From assembly GCF_013373865.1 (NCBI RefSeq), contig NC_050475.1, positions 21,341,495 through 21,405,494 of the forward strand: a stretch of 64,000 nucleotides of DNA. The letters run 5' to 3'. This document shows positions 12,312 through 25,584 of the stretch, one piece after another. Position 1 is the first letter of the stretch. Each line of letters starts with the position of its first letter. Made by a program: the position numbers and the translations under genes. Under the pieces are notes generated by a model. It was not told where the DNA came from. It did not search any database and saw nothing but the letters and a program-made list of their open reading frames with translations. The stretch is from Monomorium pharaonis. Lineage: Eukaryota; Arthropoda; Insecta; Hymenoptera; Formicidae.

Positions 12312-15300
12312 CGCCGACAGGATCTTGAGAATTTTCGCAGCGCCGTAGGCAACAGACTGATTCCGAGATTACGAGTCTAATTAACGGATTAAGCGACCAG
12401 GCCGCTCTCTGTTTGCTAGAAATTAACTCGCACCCTCGACACCTCGACTATCCGAATTGCGGTTAATTTATTGAATCGCTGGTAATCCGACAGTAAAAGC
12501 GCAATATGGTCAAATATAAGGGCGAAAGAGCATTCTCAAATTGGACGGTGTTTCAAAATACAGTTTCCTCCGCGGGAATGAAATCTGCTTTGAAATAGAA
12601 ATTTAAAAGTTAAACTCAAATTTTTAATTATTTCGCAACCACAACTTGCCTTTCAAGAAATTATACGCTAGGGATTCGAGCAAAATGTGTTTTCATAGAA
12701 TGCCCGTTAAATTCTCCATTTTCGATCCTAATTTCAATGCATCATGCAATAACGCATTTGATGTATCGTAAAGCGAGAATAGAATATCAGAAGAGTTCGG
12801 GATTTCTCAAGGAGACGAAAATATGTAGGATGTCCAGAATTTTGCGAATCAAAATACTGCAAAAGAAATCGTCGAAAAATTTTCAAATAACCATTTTGCT
12901 TAATTCCTCGAGAATTTTCTTGCCATAGCATTTTGATTCGCGAATTTGGAACATTCTATATGTTCGCTTAAAGCTTTGCCAGATGTCTGCTCTTTTAGAT
13001 ACGCTTCCTTTCCTTCGAAATAACGTTTCGTACTTGGATATCTGTAAGCGGGTTACACTTTTAACATTTTTTGCAATTTCGCCGCTGTAAACCGACGCAA
13101 AAGACGCGCTACGCTGAACTTTTCTATTACGTTTCACGTAATTGCAGACTACCCTGGGAATCAAGAGCAATATTCGAGCCGTTGTGTTGGTTCAAACGGC
13201 GGCGGGTGTAAGTCAGTGAAAATAACATTTCGCGATCCTTACATAATTGAAATATCCAATATGTCCCTTCGTTAAAAAACAAAAGCAAAAAAAAGCCGTT
13301 TTCCGCAGCATCGTCGCAACAAACCTTGCTCGTCTCGTAAAACGGAAAAACATACTGCTGTTCTTCAACATGGTCCATTTTATAAATACTCATCCAGCCG
13401 CAATATCATTTACGGTATTACCATTTGCTTCGCTCAAAACATTAATAAAACACTTTATGGCGTGCATACAATTATAGGACTCGCGCGTGTGTCTTTCAGT
13501 ATTATCTGTATCATACCGGGTGTACGCCTGCTCGCGTCATTGATCAGCATTGATCTTTGAACGGTCCGTTACTTCGTGTATCCACACTCGCGGTACACGG
13601 TAACGTTGGAGGCTGATACGTTCCAGGCGATTGATCATCCGCCTGACTAGTTGGGCGCGCTTGATTTCTCCGATCTGCACCCCTCATCCCTTCCCAATGC
13701 TGCCGTGGGAGCTTAACGGAGAAACCATCGATTACGGGTCACTTGATAAATAAGAATTTCCACGTATTGCACATCGATCGATGCCCGAGAATCACTTTTG
13801 TAATTACTTCCTTCCGTTACCACATAGTTCGTTAAGCTTTATCTCCGTCAGTCGATTCAATAAGACGTAGACGTGTAAAACGTCTAGATAAATGTGCAGT
13901 ATTATTATTATTAAAGCAAAATCGTATTAAGAGCGCAATTTCAACGCTTAAGCGAATGATTAGAAATTCAAATGGAAAAACATTTTTGCACGGAATTTAA
14001 AAATATAAAATCTCGAGCTATTCTAATCATATAACTCTCGATATAAGAGAGAATTGTTGATATAATTGTTAAAAATTGCATTTTTTATCATTGAAAATGT
14101 ATTTCTCCAACAATTTTAAAAATCACAGTTAACGTTTCAATTAGATTTACATTTGCCAACGATAATTAAAACGAGCAAAAGGTTCAATAATTAAATTTAC
14201 CATGTAAGAGAATCGCGAATAATGCGAAAAAGGATTAATTAACTCATCGATGCGATTTTAATGCGCGATTCTCCCAAGCCATTTCGCATACGATAACAGA
14301 TGAGACCTGGAAATGTCACTTCCAGTTAACGTTAACCGAAAGAAAATCTTTTGAACACACAATGAGACCGATCTCGGCAAAGAGTAGGGCAATTTCACAT
14401 TGTCATTCGGCTTCCCAAAGATTCCTCTCACGTGTCGAGCGCGAGAGAGTTTGCGTCATTTAACTACGGCCAATTAATCTCCCGCAATTTCCGCGGTAAA
14501 AAGACCATCTCTAGTAATAATTTCTAATCGGCTCATACACGAGCCAATGCACCTTTGGGTGAGATGCTGTAATAAAATCCTAATACCTTGTGTTAAAAAA
14601 AAAAAACGAATTTTTTTCGAGATATTGTATATTAACATGGAATTTGCAACTTTATCGACCCGATTTACTAGTTCGAGGGCAAAGTCGCGCTCGCCTAGCT
14701 TCAACTTCCGGCGTGTACTACAAGCTCGACAGTGTCTTCCTCTTCAAAATCATCATCGACGCAAGCGTCTCCGGAATCCGCGGGACGCGACGGCGAATCG
14801 ATCGACGGTGTCGTGTTTTCGCACCCCCGAGTACATTTTGCAATTTCCGGCCGTTAACCTAATTTCTAATTAGCGCCGTGAGTTCCATTCCGTTTGACAC
14901 GGCCGATCACGCAATGGCTGCGCCGCTTCCGCCGTACGTTCACGTTCAATTTCGGTGTTCGCGGCCGATCGATTGGTTTTTCAGCATACGTCGAAATGAC
15001 GGTTATCGCGCCAGTTCATGTCGAAAAACGTTATCGCTTATCTATTATATATTAGATTGTCACTGTCGGTTCGCAATTTACTGTCAATTTATTGAAGCGC
15101 TTACGATAATACAAAATATTATTTTTCATTGCTGATTTAATACCCTTTACTTGAAGCTATGTGTCTCGATAGCTCACCGGCAAGGTTTCTTAAATAAAGT
15201 AACGTTTCATTTTCACGGTATTTAGTATTTATATTCGTCGTAAAATAGAAAGCGTGAAATTTTCACTCATATAGTATAAAATTAGAAAAAGAATCAGGGT

Positions 15301-18240
15301 ATAGTTTTATGTAAGTGAATCTTGATGACTGACAATGATAAAAATAATTATATTTAAAAATATATATTTTATTGAACCGTGTAACAAATAAAAAGGTAGT
15401 CAATTTTAATCACGCGATAGGAGAGCATCATAATATTGACGACTCATCGCTGACAATCTCGTGGAAGATGACGTGTGCCGTGGGTGCGTAAAGCGTGAAA
15501 TTGCAGGTAGAATCCGCGCAATGCTTCGCCGGTCGGCTTACGATCAGCTGTTAACGATCCGTCATTGAGATACCGGTCGACCGCCATTACGTCACATTAC
15601 ATTGTGCAACATCGCACAGCACGTCTCCCGATGCGGGCTTATTATCGAGGTATCGACGTGTCGGTCTCTCCGCTCAGAATTTCCGAGCGTTGAAAGACGA
15701 GCGCTGCCGCACTCTTCGCACGCAAGCTGCGCTCCATTTGCAAAATGATTTAATCAACGCGCACCGAGAACGAAAAACCTGCCCATTTAATCTTTTTCGT
15801 CTTAAAGACATTCTTTATCAATAGAAAAGTTTTCTACTACAGTAAACGACGAACAGTCCTATTCGTCGCGAGAGTGTAATTATCGAGAAGATTTCAGACA
15901 CACAGAGGAACAATTACAATTGTTACGAATAATTGTAATTACGTTCCACTTTCGCGGATTCCAACCTCCTCACTCACGGCTTGTAACGCGCATCTTTTAC
16001 AGCGGACATAAATATACTTGAACGTGGAAAAATACGAGGAAGCATTTCACGTTATTCTTCTCTCAACAATTGTCGGCAATCGTATTCTTCGTATTCGAGA
16101 GATCGTGCGATTCTTCCGTGGCTATATACATCGTTGTGACGATGTGGATCGAAAACGCAATTACGATTGTCATACTTAACTTAGTCATGCAGTCAACCTT
16201 GGCGATTCTATGACTTCACTCTCTATATAGAGATAAGATCAAAAACATTCCAATGACAAATACGGAGTATCGATTGTGTATTTCTAGTCCTTTTGAAGAT
16301 TAAGATTATCATGACACGTAGTTCATGCGCATGTACAAGATAAAAAAAATTGTATTTTAAACTTAAGAGTTTCCCTCTTATTTTTATAATAATTTTTTAA
16401 CAGATAAACTAGATATAAATATTTTTTGTATAAGATAAGGTTATTGCATTTATTCTCTTTACTAATTTTCCGTAAAGAATATAAAAGAAAATGTAATTTA
16501 AAACATTAAATCTTATTAAAACATCAAAATATCTAAAAATTTCTTTCGTCAGAATGTTAACAATTAATTCATTTTTTCTTTCAGCGCGTAAAAGTTATGA
16601 ATGGAATAATATTCTTGGGAAAAAATCTGAATGAAAAGCGTCAGATTTTCACTCGGCTGATGCAAAATGCGTCTCTCGTAATACCTCTCGTAATCCCATA
16701 CGCGTCGGAGTCAATCTTTCATAGAGCGTGTCTTCGGCACCGGAAGTTGCACATCGCGGCAGAGCTTTTTGCCGGTGAACGGCACCGCGAGGCGGAAAAC
16801 TGACGTGAAAAGAGTTGCGACCAATGTTGCAAATTGAGCCATAGGGAAACGGCACAGAAACCGAGGATATTCAGAGTTCGTAATTTTTGATCGACCAAGC
16901 TACTGAAAGCCTCGCAAGTAATTAACTGATCTATGTACGACACGTCTGTGCTGCAGCGTGCAAAGATAATTAATCCGGCTCGTGGCTCGCATTAATCGGT
17001 GTCGCGGAAGAAAGGAGAAGAACCCATCTATCCGTTCCTTCCGTCGAGTCGCCTTTCAGAGTGGTCGACTAACGAGATACCGAAGCAGCCTGTTCCCCTT
17101 GTAATCGAAACGATACAAAGGGAACTGACGAGGAAAAAGAACGAACGTGAACGGTACGAGATATCGTCGTGTCGCGGTTGAAACGCGAACTCGAACGTCG
17201 ATACGTTGTTTGCTTCGTTCAATGTTACATTTTTACACGAGCGTGCAAGTATACAGACGGAATATTAATTTACGGAAAACCTTGTATTCGTGATCGTTAA
17301 ATTGAAAAACTCCGGGGCTACCTTGACGTTTTAATTAAGAAATAATTGACTCGATGCCGAATCAAAGATCGTCAAGATTAAAGTCGATGCCTCTGAGACG
17401 ACATGTGCCAATAAAAGGAGGAATTAAACCGTTTGATAATCCAATTCTACTTGTAAAATATCAAAGTCCCGATATAATTTCACCTTCATAGAATTTGTTT
17501 ACTCTCTTTCGTTGGCTTCGTCGGCCGTAAAAGCTACGAGTCGAACAAAAGAAACTCTTTCATGCGCGGCACGAATGGTTGCAAAAAAGTAGCGTGTATG
17601 CGAAATCAACCCTTTCACCTAGCACTCGTCTCTGACCCTTCTAATCCTCGGGCGATTTACATTCCGAGCCTACGGGCAAAACTGCGAAGGGTGAGCCGGT
17701 ATAAGAGGCTGTGATACGATTTTTATTCCGGCGCGGTGTTTTTTTTGCCATTCACAGTCCCAAGCGTAGAGAGGAAAAGTGTCAGAAGTGTGATTTTTAA
17801 GATTTACATGAGAAAAGAAAGCAATTGTATACACAGAAGAGAATTTTTCGTTATATCTTATCACACAATTCGCCACCAATTTTACCATGCGTAATAAGCC
17901 CTGGGTAATCTTATATCAAATATTATGAATATATTGATTAATCAGAGAAAATCATATGAAATTCTTTTAAATACGCAATGTTATCGGCTACTATAATTTC
18001 TAGGATAAATTTTATGAGAAAATTCTCCCCGTGTACAAACACTCCCAGTTTTTTCTCTCTTTTTTTTTAAAGGAAAATATACCAATCTTGCGAGGTCGTT
18101 CGATATCGCAACCGAAAGAAATTTAACGCTCGATACTCCTTGGCGATCTTGATGGAGCAGCGTCGGCAAAATTTCTCGGCGCTCGCTTCTCAATTATTCA
18201 TCATCGGAATCACGCCGGGGCATCCAATCGAGGAACGTCT
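12308..18240. other. Gene-poor stretch, alternating AT- and GC-rich
   Basis: Includes GC-richer pieces at 13490-13760, 14690-14990 and 15420-15760 separated by AT-rich DNA (13860-14260, 16320-16590). There is a short palindrome, CTCTATATAGAG, at 16221. No exon with matching splice sites, tRNA or other RNA gene was recognised. An isolated GGATTCGAG at 12672 has no flanking stem and is not a tRNA T-arm. Confidence 0.5.
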
Positions 18241-19620
18241 TTGATCAAAGATACCGGGGCTCGGGCGCGATGGTTCCGGTCCTATCGAGCCTGAAGACCC
18301 GTTTGCGGCGGGCAGCATTACACCGCGGATATATATGTCGGATCCGTTGGATTGCACGAACCGAGAGGCAATCTTCTGATCCTTCGCGGAAACCGGCTGG
18401 CAAAGAGCCTCGGTTACCCCGGTACAAACTCCGAATCCCTCGACCGCGGGATATCCCCCATGACCCCGCCGTCATTTCGCGTAACAAGCAAAGCGAAGTT
18501 ATTCTTCTGCCTGCGTCTTCCTCGTCTTAACGAGGCGCCGAAGGAGAAAACGCCGCGCTCGGACGGATCTCACCCATTAAAGCTTAGCTCACAGTTAATT
18601 GCGTTACGCGACATGGTACCGGCATCTGCGTGCCCACTCGGATTAGATAATCCGCAATCTGCGTCGCGTTTAACGCTTAGCTGGGACGTCTCAATTCGTT
18701 ATGTAACCGACGGTATTAACTCTCGTACCGAGAGCGAGGCAGAAGAACGTCACTCCACGTGAAACTAAGAATGCCAATCAATTAAAAATCCCGGCGAAAC
18801 ATGGAAGCTGGCATCCCCCTTAGAATTACGGAGTTTCTCCTTTCGATTAATAAATCTTCGATTTAAGAGACGCGGCCGAAAAGTTACGTTCCCATTATGC
18901 TTGTCGGGTCCGTCTACGCGGTTCGTGGTGGCTTTCATCTCTATGGGGAAAAAAAGAGACGAGAAAAGAGAGAGAGAGAGAGAGAGAGGGGGACGAGGAA
19001 GGGGTTCGCGGACACCGGTCTCAAAAAGCGAAGAGAAGCAGGCTTCGAGAAACTTCGAGAGGGAAAGGGGACTCCCCTCGACTTTTATTCAAATCCATCC
19101 CGGGTGAAGCTGAGGAGAAGTTTTACTACCGCTCACCCTTTCCTCCCATTCCTGTCGAACTCTCTCGGCGAGAAATTTCCGGATCGCGGCGCGAAGTGTC
19201 GCTCTGTTTGTCAGCGGTTTGAAAATACGACGTTTTCTTTTATCCCGACGAGGCGTGTTTCGGCGAAAATTCCACCGCAAAGACTCGAAATGAGAGCGAG
19301 GCGGCCAAGTGGCGAAGCGTGATTTCGGGATAAGCGATGCTCTCTCCGCGCGTGACGTGCATCCAGTTTCTCTGTTTTTCCGCTTCAACTCTAGCCTTTT
19401 ATTTCTCCTGCGGTCGCGCTTTTTCGGTCGCGCATTCATTCGCGAATCTTCTCCGTTTGAGAACCGTCGCGAGTACCGTGCGCTGTCGGCTATGCATAAT
19501 ATAGCGTGCCGCTTGCTTATTCCCACCGTGAATCAAGAATCTATACTTACTCTGGAGCAGGATTTCTCCAGCGTTGTGTCCCAGCCCGCGCCATCAGGCA
19601 TCAACCGCCCGACCTGAAAG
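18241..19620. other. 1.4-kb CpG-rich block with (AG)n
   Basis: One of the most GC-rich parts of the window and dense in CpG, with an AG microsatellite at 18966-18987. Overlapping frames are open on both strands (for example 18897-19322 + and 19089-19526 -). All are rich in Arg, Ser and Lys and resemble low-stop composition rather than protein. It could be a promoter or UTR-type island, but no initiator or TATA pair was identified. Confidence 0.4.
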
Positions 19621-20652
19621 CCAAAGATGCAACGTTATTTCTTGTGCAATAATCTCGATACGAAAATAATTAAATACGTTTCGATTTAATTAAATTTGAA
19701 TGCTTTACAAGTTCTTATTATTTTCGAAATAATTAAAATTTTCTTGTATCTTTATATATTCATGTTTTAAATTTTAATTTTATTTAATTATATAATTAGA
19801 TCGCAAATTCTTATAAAAATTCAATAATAATCTTAATTCTGTATCGTCACACATTCGGTTATTGGGGCATTCATCAATTTGTTATATCATAAAATATATT
19901 TTCGATAATAGATTTTTCTCTGTTTGTACAGGAAAAATGTGCACGTGTAACATGCATTTAGTAACTTGTTACATCGTAAAATCGTATCTACGATGATCAA
20001 CTTTTTCCCCTTCGTACAGAATTAAATGTAATATTAACATACACAATTCAATTTCATAAATATATTGTATGACAAAAATACATGCATATATTGTACGTAT
20101 TTTTAATTTTATTAAATTCTGATGACAACCTGATGGTGTATCGAATAGCCTTAAAAGCATGAATCGCTTTCATTAAGGTACGCTGTAATTCTGAACAACT
20201 GTGTACGAGCGTAGCGGTGCGAGTAATAAACGCAATACATAATAATATCTCCATAATTTGTGCCGAGCGGTAGAGGTAATAATTGTAATTTACAGTTATG
20301 AGATTACCAGTCGTGTATATTACGTTATGTAATTCTCGGTATCTCTGGTTATGTATACACAATATAGAAAATTTCAAGAATATTTAAGAAATAAAGCATA
20401 TTAGATTCTCACTGTTTTTTTAATGACAATTAAAATTATCTTAAAACTATACACAGTAAAAGACATTTCCTATTTTGACCCAAAATCATTTCTAGATCTG
20501 CATGTAAAAAAAAAATAATTTTTAAATATTTTATTAAAACTGCGCTCTGACCGTGTGAACGCAATGAAAATTATCTTCAGGCTGTAGAAGATATTATTTT
20601 TTTATATCGATCAAATCGCTTGCTATTTTAAAACAATAATTCTGTAGGTATA
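19621..20652. other. AT-rich DNA, no gene seen
   Basis: Long A/T-rich stretch with TTAATT runs and no coding signal on either strand. Confidence 0.6.
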
Positions 20653-21019
20653 TTAAGCTAGCTGAACCATATCATCAGAACACATCGATTTCTACATTGG
20701 AATTATTTGCTAATTATTTGCTATTATTTGCTGAAAAAAAAATGTTGCTTCGTTGACTATTATTGGTAACTTTTTTTTGGTTGCAGCAAAGAAAATTTTT
20801 TCGTCATCGAAAGATAGCAAATAATTACCAAATAATTCCTATATTACTTTTTTATTTGTTCAGTGTACATGTGTCTTTTTGTAGTGGCTAGATAACATAA
20901 TATTAAGCTATTTAGCCACTGATATTTTTTTTGGCTGGAGCAAAAAAATTTTTTTTAGCAAAAAATAGCAAATAATTCCAATGTAGATGTGTTCTGGTGA
21001 TATGACTCAGCCAGCTTAA
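20653..21019. mobile_element. 367-bp MITE with long terminal inverted repeats (TTAA or TA flanks)
   Basis: The left arm (20653-20711) begins TTAAGCTAGCTGAACCATAT and the right arm (20967-21019), read in reverse complement, begins TTAAGCTGGCTGAGTCATAT. Both continue through CAGAACACATC and TACATTGGAATTATTTGCT; the left arm carries six extra bases before TACATTGG. The TTAA at both ends fits a piggyBac-type target duplication. TA flanks of the Tc1/mariner type are equally compatible, because the TTAA lies at both boundaries. The interior has no ORF and is itself structured: a motif of T-run, then GGTTGCAGCA or GGCTGGAGCA, then an A/T run occurs twice (near 20770 and 20930). A TTCAGTGTACATG end-like motif near 20861 suggests nesting. 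Confidence 0.75.
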
Positions 21020-21539
21020 TTCTGTGCGAAATATAGATAATATTGTAAAGGCTCGGTTTTCTACACTAATTACGTACTTCGATCATCTCTGCATAGTTCA
21101 GAGGCGGCCAATATTATTATTTTACGCATTATAAATTTACACGATCAAAAGTACAGTTTCAATGGTGCATTAATGGTCCATTAACGCGAGATGTAACAGC
21201 GTTGTTAGAGTTGAGCCCGTCGCGACAACAATCGCATTGCGCGTCATATCGGGGTATTAATATTCGATATATTGATCGGGAATCCCTCGCATTGCAGCGC
21301 ACACGCTGCTCGCAACGATTCGGTAACGCGAGTTGATAAATATTTACCGCAAGTTGCGCGGTAGGAAGACGAATAAAAGTGCGCAAATAGAAGAGGAAGG
21401 AAGCACTCTGACGGAACATATAAGTCGGGCGGCGGCGTGTTTACGGTATGTACATATGAACTTAACGAACCGTCGCGGAAATCCTCGGTGTATCGTCGGA
21501 GAAAAGCCAAAAATTGACCGTCATTCGAGGGTAACCTAC

Positions 21540-21620
21540 CCCTCGAGGACTCATCGTTACCGTCGCCGCCGCCGTCGCCGTTGTCGTCGTCGTCGTCGTC
21601 GTCGCCGCCGCCGCGCCGGT
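21540..21620. repeat. (CGT/CCG)n compound trinucleotide repeat
   Basis: Imperfect mix of CGT, CGC and CCG units with a pure CGT core. It gives Arg-rich frames on the plus strand and Asp/Gly-rich frames on the minus strand, so the open frames across 21244-21687 are explained by the repeat. Confidence 0.9.
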
Positions 21621-21659
21621 CATAACTTCGCGGGATCGTCGGCAGTTTAGCTCGCGGAC

Positions 21660-23520
21660 ATGTACAAGGCGTTCGCTTTATTACCACCGTAAATCGTCAT
21701 TTAATCGATGTGTTTCGACAATTTTGCGCAACACGTCCCGAAAGAAATGACTCGATAACACGACAAAGAGAAAATCAAATATGAAACAGGGACAAAAGCA
21801 AAAAGAATAATACTTTTCTTTAGTTTTCTCTCTTTTTTTACAATTTTTTTTTAATCTTGCGTGACGGTTTAATAGATTTAAAAAATGAATATTTGTTCAA
21901 AATAATTCTTTAAATGTTATTTATTTAAATTAAGTAAGTCTAATTTTAAATGTATTTACAAAAATTAAGAAAATTTTTTCCAGTGTAGACTGATACGCTT
22001 ACGACAAAGTTCGCGATTTTAATATCCCCGTTAACAATTGATATCCAATCTGAATAATGAATCTCCGTTTTCACATCATCTCAAGGGAGAAATTGCTGCG
22101 ACGATCGGTTTGTCGCCGCAAGTTTTAAACGCAATAACGGCAAATATGCCGCATCACGACGATTCTCAATGAAATATTGCGCATAAAGAATTAAATGGCT
22201 TCCCGTCTTCGCGATCGTCGGCCCGCCACCATTCGACGGCACCTACTACCGACGGGTCTGTCTGGGCGCCTCGAGCCAGGAGGATGACCCCGCGGGAGTT
22301 TATATTATGTAAGCAGCGTAGTTGTAGCGTAACTTCAGCCAGCTCATGCATATCTCAGCGAGAAGTGGGTGCCACTCCAGCCCGGTCTACGCTTTTCCCC
22401 TACACTTGAATCCCTTTCGACCATCGCTTCTCAGAACCTCCCTCCCCCCGGGATCACCCCTTGCCTTTTAAAGAATGTTACCCCGCGACGCTAAACACGT
22501 CAGGCGAAAACTGTTTTTGGGCTTGTTGGGAAAATTGTATCGGCATGTACGACATGCGTGCGCGATGCAAAATTTAGGAGACGAGACGCGACGCGAAACA
22601 TGTAACGCAATTTTAGCTCTGCCAGTTTTATGACCGCGTGTGAAATTAACACGCTCCTTTATATTTCATAAAAAATCTCGGCAATTTGAATGTTGTTTCC
22701 CAGTTAAAAAATCAGAGCTGCATATATATAATGACGCGACTATAAATATTTGCCGATGTATCAATTTTAAAGTGACGCGAGTGTACAACGTGAAAAAGTG
22801 ATGCCATCGGGTATTAATGATTAAATTTGATTATGCTGGATTAGTTCAAGATCGGATCTTTGTTATGGCGCGCAACGGCGGCGGCGTTTTACGAATACGG
22901 CCGTCAATGAATTTTAATCGGGGTGATTGAAGGGACCAAAGGGATTTTATAAAGCATCTCACACACCTAAACGAAATCTGGGTCAGATATTTACAATTTA
23001 AATGATTTCTTTTAAATTCAAAGCGTGGGAATTATCGAGGTGATTGACCCTTTGAAGTCCCGCCAATATCTGAAATTTTTTCGCTTCGCTACGCTTCCTG
23101 GATAATGCAGTCCACTAATAAGTAATGTATACGCAATATAACATATATTTCAAAGACAAATACTATCCGTTATCAAGTTATCGAACAGATTTTTAATAAC
23201 ATTGTTTTTTCCGCTTTCAAGTCATAATTGTATAATAATTTGAACTAGAAATTATCTCGAAGATTAGTTGTTAAAGTTAACGATAAAATCACGGTCAACA
23301 CTCTTGAGTACATATCCTCTGATAAAATTATCTATTTATCATGTGGTCGATAGAAGAGCAATATCAACGGCCATTTATCTTCACATTCTCAATAACTAAA
23401 ATGAAACTTCCCTGCAGGTTTCTCCCTTTTATCGGAATCCATCGGTATATCGCAACTTTTAAACCAGTAAAGTGCCCGCGGATGTCAAGCGACTTCGACC
23501 AAACACGCGTATACAAACGG
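21660..23520. other. Intergenic or intronic DNA, nothing recognised
   Basis: AT-rich at 21750-21980 and 22960-23340, GC-richer at 22140-22500. ATTTTTTCCAGTGTAGA near 21976 looks like a right terminus of the TACACTGGAAAAA type, but no left partner was found. No exon or RNA gene was identified. Confidence 0.5.
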
Positions 23521-23537
23521 GGGCGTACTTCCAAACA

Positions 23538-23600
23538 GATACACACACACACGCACGCACACATACACACGCGAGCGCGCACGCATACACATACACAAAT
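23538..23600. repeat. Imperfect (AC)n microsatellite
   Basis: Alternating purine-pyrimidine tract (ACACAC, GCACGC, GCGCGC and ATACAC segments). Such tracts can adopt Z-DNA. It creates His/Thr-rich and Val/Cys-rich artefactual frames on the two strands. Confidence 0.9.
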
Positions 23601-25384
23601 TCATGAATGTAGCTATCGACACAATGCGACAGGGGGATTGGCTAGTTATGAACATTTTTTGCAAACGCAAGCACAGCGAATCCGGCACAAACCCGCAGCT
23701 TCAGCAGTATTGCGAGTCTTGCACTTCGAAACGTGTATATAGGGGTACGTCCTCTCGTCCTCTCTCTTCGCCTTCCGCTTCCAACAACGCCATCATCCTT
23801 CCCCGACCGGCTATACACCGTCGCCCCCTTCACCCTCTTTACGTTTTTTGGTCCTCGTCCGTGCTCTTTTCCATTCAAGAGACGTGATTGCAGCCTGCAT
23901 ATTTTATGAGACCAGCCTCCGACCGTGTACCCCATCCATCCAACCAGCCAGCCATCCATCCATGATGGATCCGTCTGTCCGTCGCCAAGGCTATAATCTT
24001 GCACTTTCTCCGACGGTGTCAAGGCTTATTCTTCGGCCACCGTCTTGCTGCGCCATCCACATTTCAACTTTTAACAGCCACCCCTCCCGTTTATTTCCCT
24101 ACGATGATATCGCACGTTCGTTTATGTAACTGTGCCGTCAGCGCAAAATTCACGAAATTGCCTCCCCCCCCCCAAAAAAAACGATAACTGTAACAATATA
24201 GCACGTGTGTAATAAACACTTTCACATCTTCCACGTGAACGTGATCAATAATTTCTAATAAATTTTTTAAGGTTTAATTTGAAAAAGAAAAAATTTATTT
24301 GTGCAAGAAAGATTTTAAAAAAATAAGAAACACTTGAAGGTGTAAAATTAATAATACGATCGGCAAATGGTGCCTCAAGACACTTTCATGTTTTAACAAT
24401 TATTTCTTATATACATTATATATATATATGTATATATATACATTTAAATTTAAATATATATATAATGTAATTTAAATAATTGATTTAAGATTAACTCGAT
24501 AATGATACAATTCAATAAAATTTAAAAAAAACGCAAATAAGTTGTAAATTTAATTTTTTAAATATTTTTACAAAAAAATTTTTTGTTATTTAAGACCATC
24601 TTGAGATGCTGGATTGCTTCTCTTCGATTATACTACTCCGTATCTCACTAAATTTATTCATGATATATTATGAATGTTATAGAGTACAAGCATGGATCGT
24701 ATCATTTGTAATATTCATGCGCATATAATGGACGATGTTTTTCTGTCGTGGCGATATTAGGATCTCGCTTTAACGCGTCCTCGATGGTGCTGTGCCCTTT
24801 TCTTGGTCGTTAGTCACGTTTCTATGGCAGAGAAGAACTGACCGGATCGGAGGAAGGGTTGAGAGAACGGTGAAAAGAGTCGCGAACTCGAGACACGTAC
24901 AGAAGTTCTGATGAAGGCTGCAGGAGTGCTCTTGCTATTGTCTACGCACGAAAAATTGCTCTGTTCTGCGTGTGCGTTAGGCATTTCATGAAAATCTCCC
25001 ACGTCTCTCTCATACTTCACGCGCTAAGATAAAGCACGAAATTGAATGGATTGAACAAGCACTTATTAATATTCATTCAATTGTCACAAATTTAAAAAGG
25101 ATTCTATTACTATTCTATTACACATTATAAATTGTATATAAAATTATAATAAATGTCGCTTGATTAAGCCAAGAGTAATTTGTTGTTACTACATACTGAG
25201 TTACAATATTTTTATAAATTTGCAGCAATCCATAAAAAATAAATAATATTTCATTTATTTACTCATTTCGATCAAATCAAATAGAAAAGTTACAACATTT
25301 CGTAAAGATGCAATCTTAACCTTTCATTCACTGATTAGCGATTAAGCTTTTAAGAATCATTTGCGGGATTCCGATCTACTGCAG
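23601..25384. other. Non-coding DNA with an AT palindrome
   Basis: Holds pyrimidine-rich plus-strand DNA at 23745-24080 and a near-perfect AT palindrome at 24412-24469. That palindrome has TACATTATAT on the left and ATATAATGTA on the right around an AATTTAAATTT-like centre and could extrude as a cruciform. The rest is AT-rich and featureless. Confidence 0.55.
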
Positions 25385-25584
25385 CATTGCGCCCAAAAGG
25401 CCGATTCACGCTCGTGCAATATGTTCAAACTGCCTCGCCGAGGGAAATCACGAGAGGAGAGTTGAGAGAGAGCGGTGCTGCGTTTATAGAATCTAACCGA
25501 TGTGGATTGGCAGCGCTTGCTCGTTCGACTTCAGTTCCGGTAAAATTGCAGATGAACGACCGGTCTGGTACCAATCTATATCGC
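25385..25584 (+). CDS. Candidate internal exon, function unknown
   Basis: A 200-bp segment is preceded by a plausible splice acceptor (CCGATCTACTGCAG) and followed by a strong donor (GTAAGTGCG). One frame is open across the whole segment (66 codons from 25387). Its translation starts LRPKGRFTLVQYVQT and ends DRSGTNLYR, with mixed, protein-like composition and no low-complexity run. The frame ends exactly at the donor and meets a stop a few codons into the putative intron. There is no ATG at the start, so this would be an internal exon. I recognise no domain. Neighbouring DNA is AT-rich and shows no partner exon. Chance remains quite possible. Confidence 0.22.

Noticed and set aside
12668..12690. 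GGATTCGAG resembling a tRNA B-box complement
   Set aside because: No flanking complementary stem, no A-box at the right distance and no cloverleaf.
15961..16010. Minus-strand donor-like GTGAGTGAGG
   Set aside because: The only acceptor nearby would leave a 16-base exon with no supporting frame.
18897..19526. Frames of 141-145 codons on opposite strands
   Set aside because: Composition artefact of a GC-rich block with an AG repeat.
22420..22440. ATCGCTTCTC resembling the start of U2 snRNA
   Set aside because: The match breaks after ten bases and nothing downstream resembles U2.
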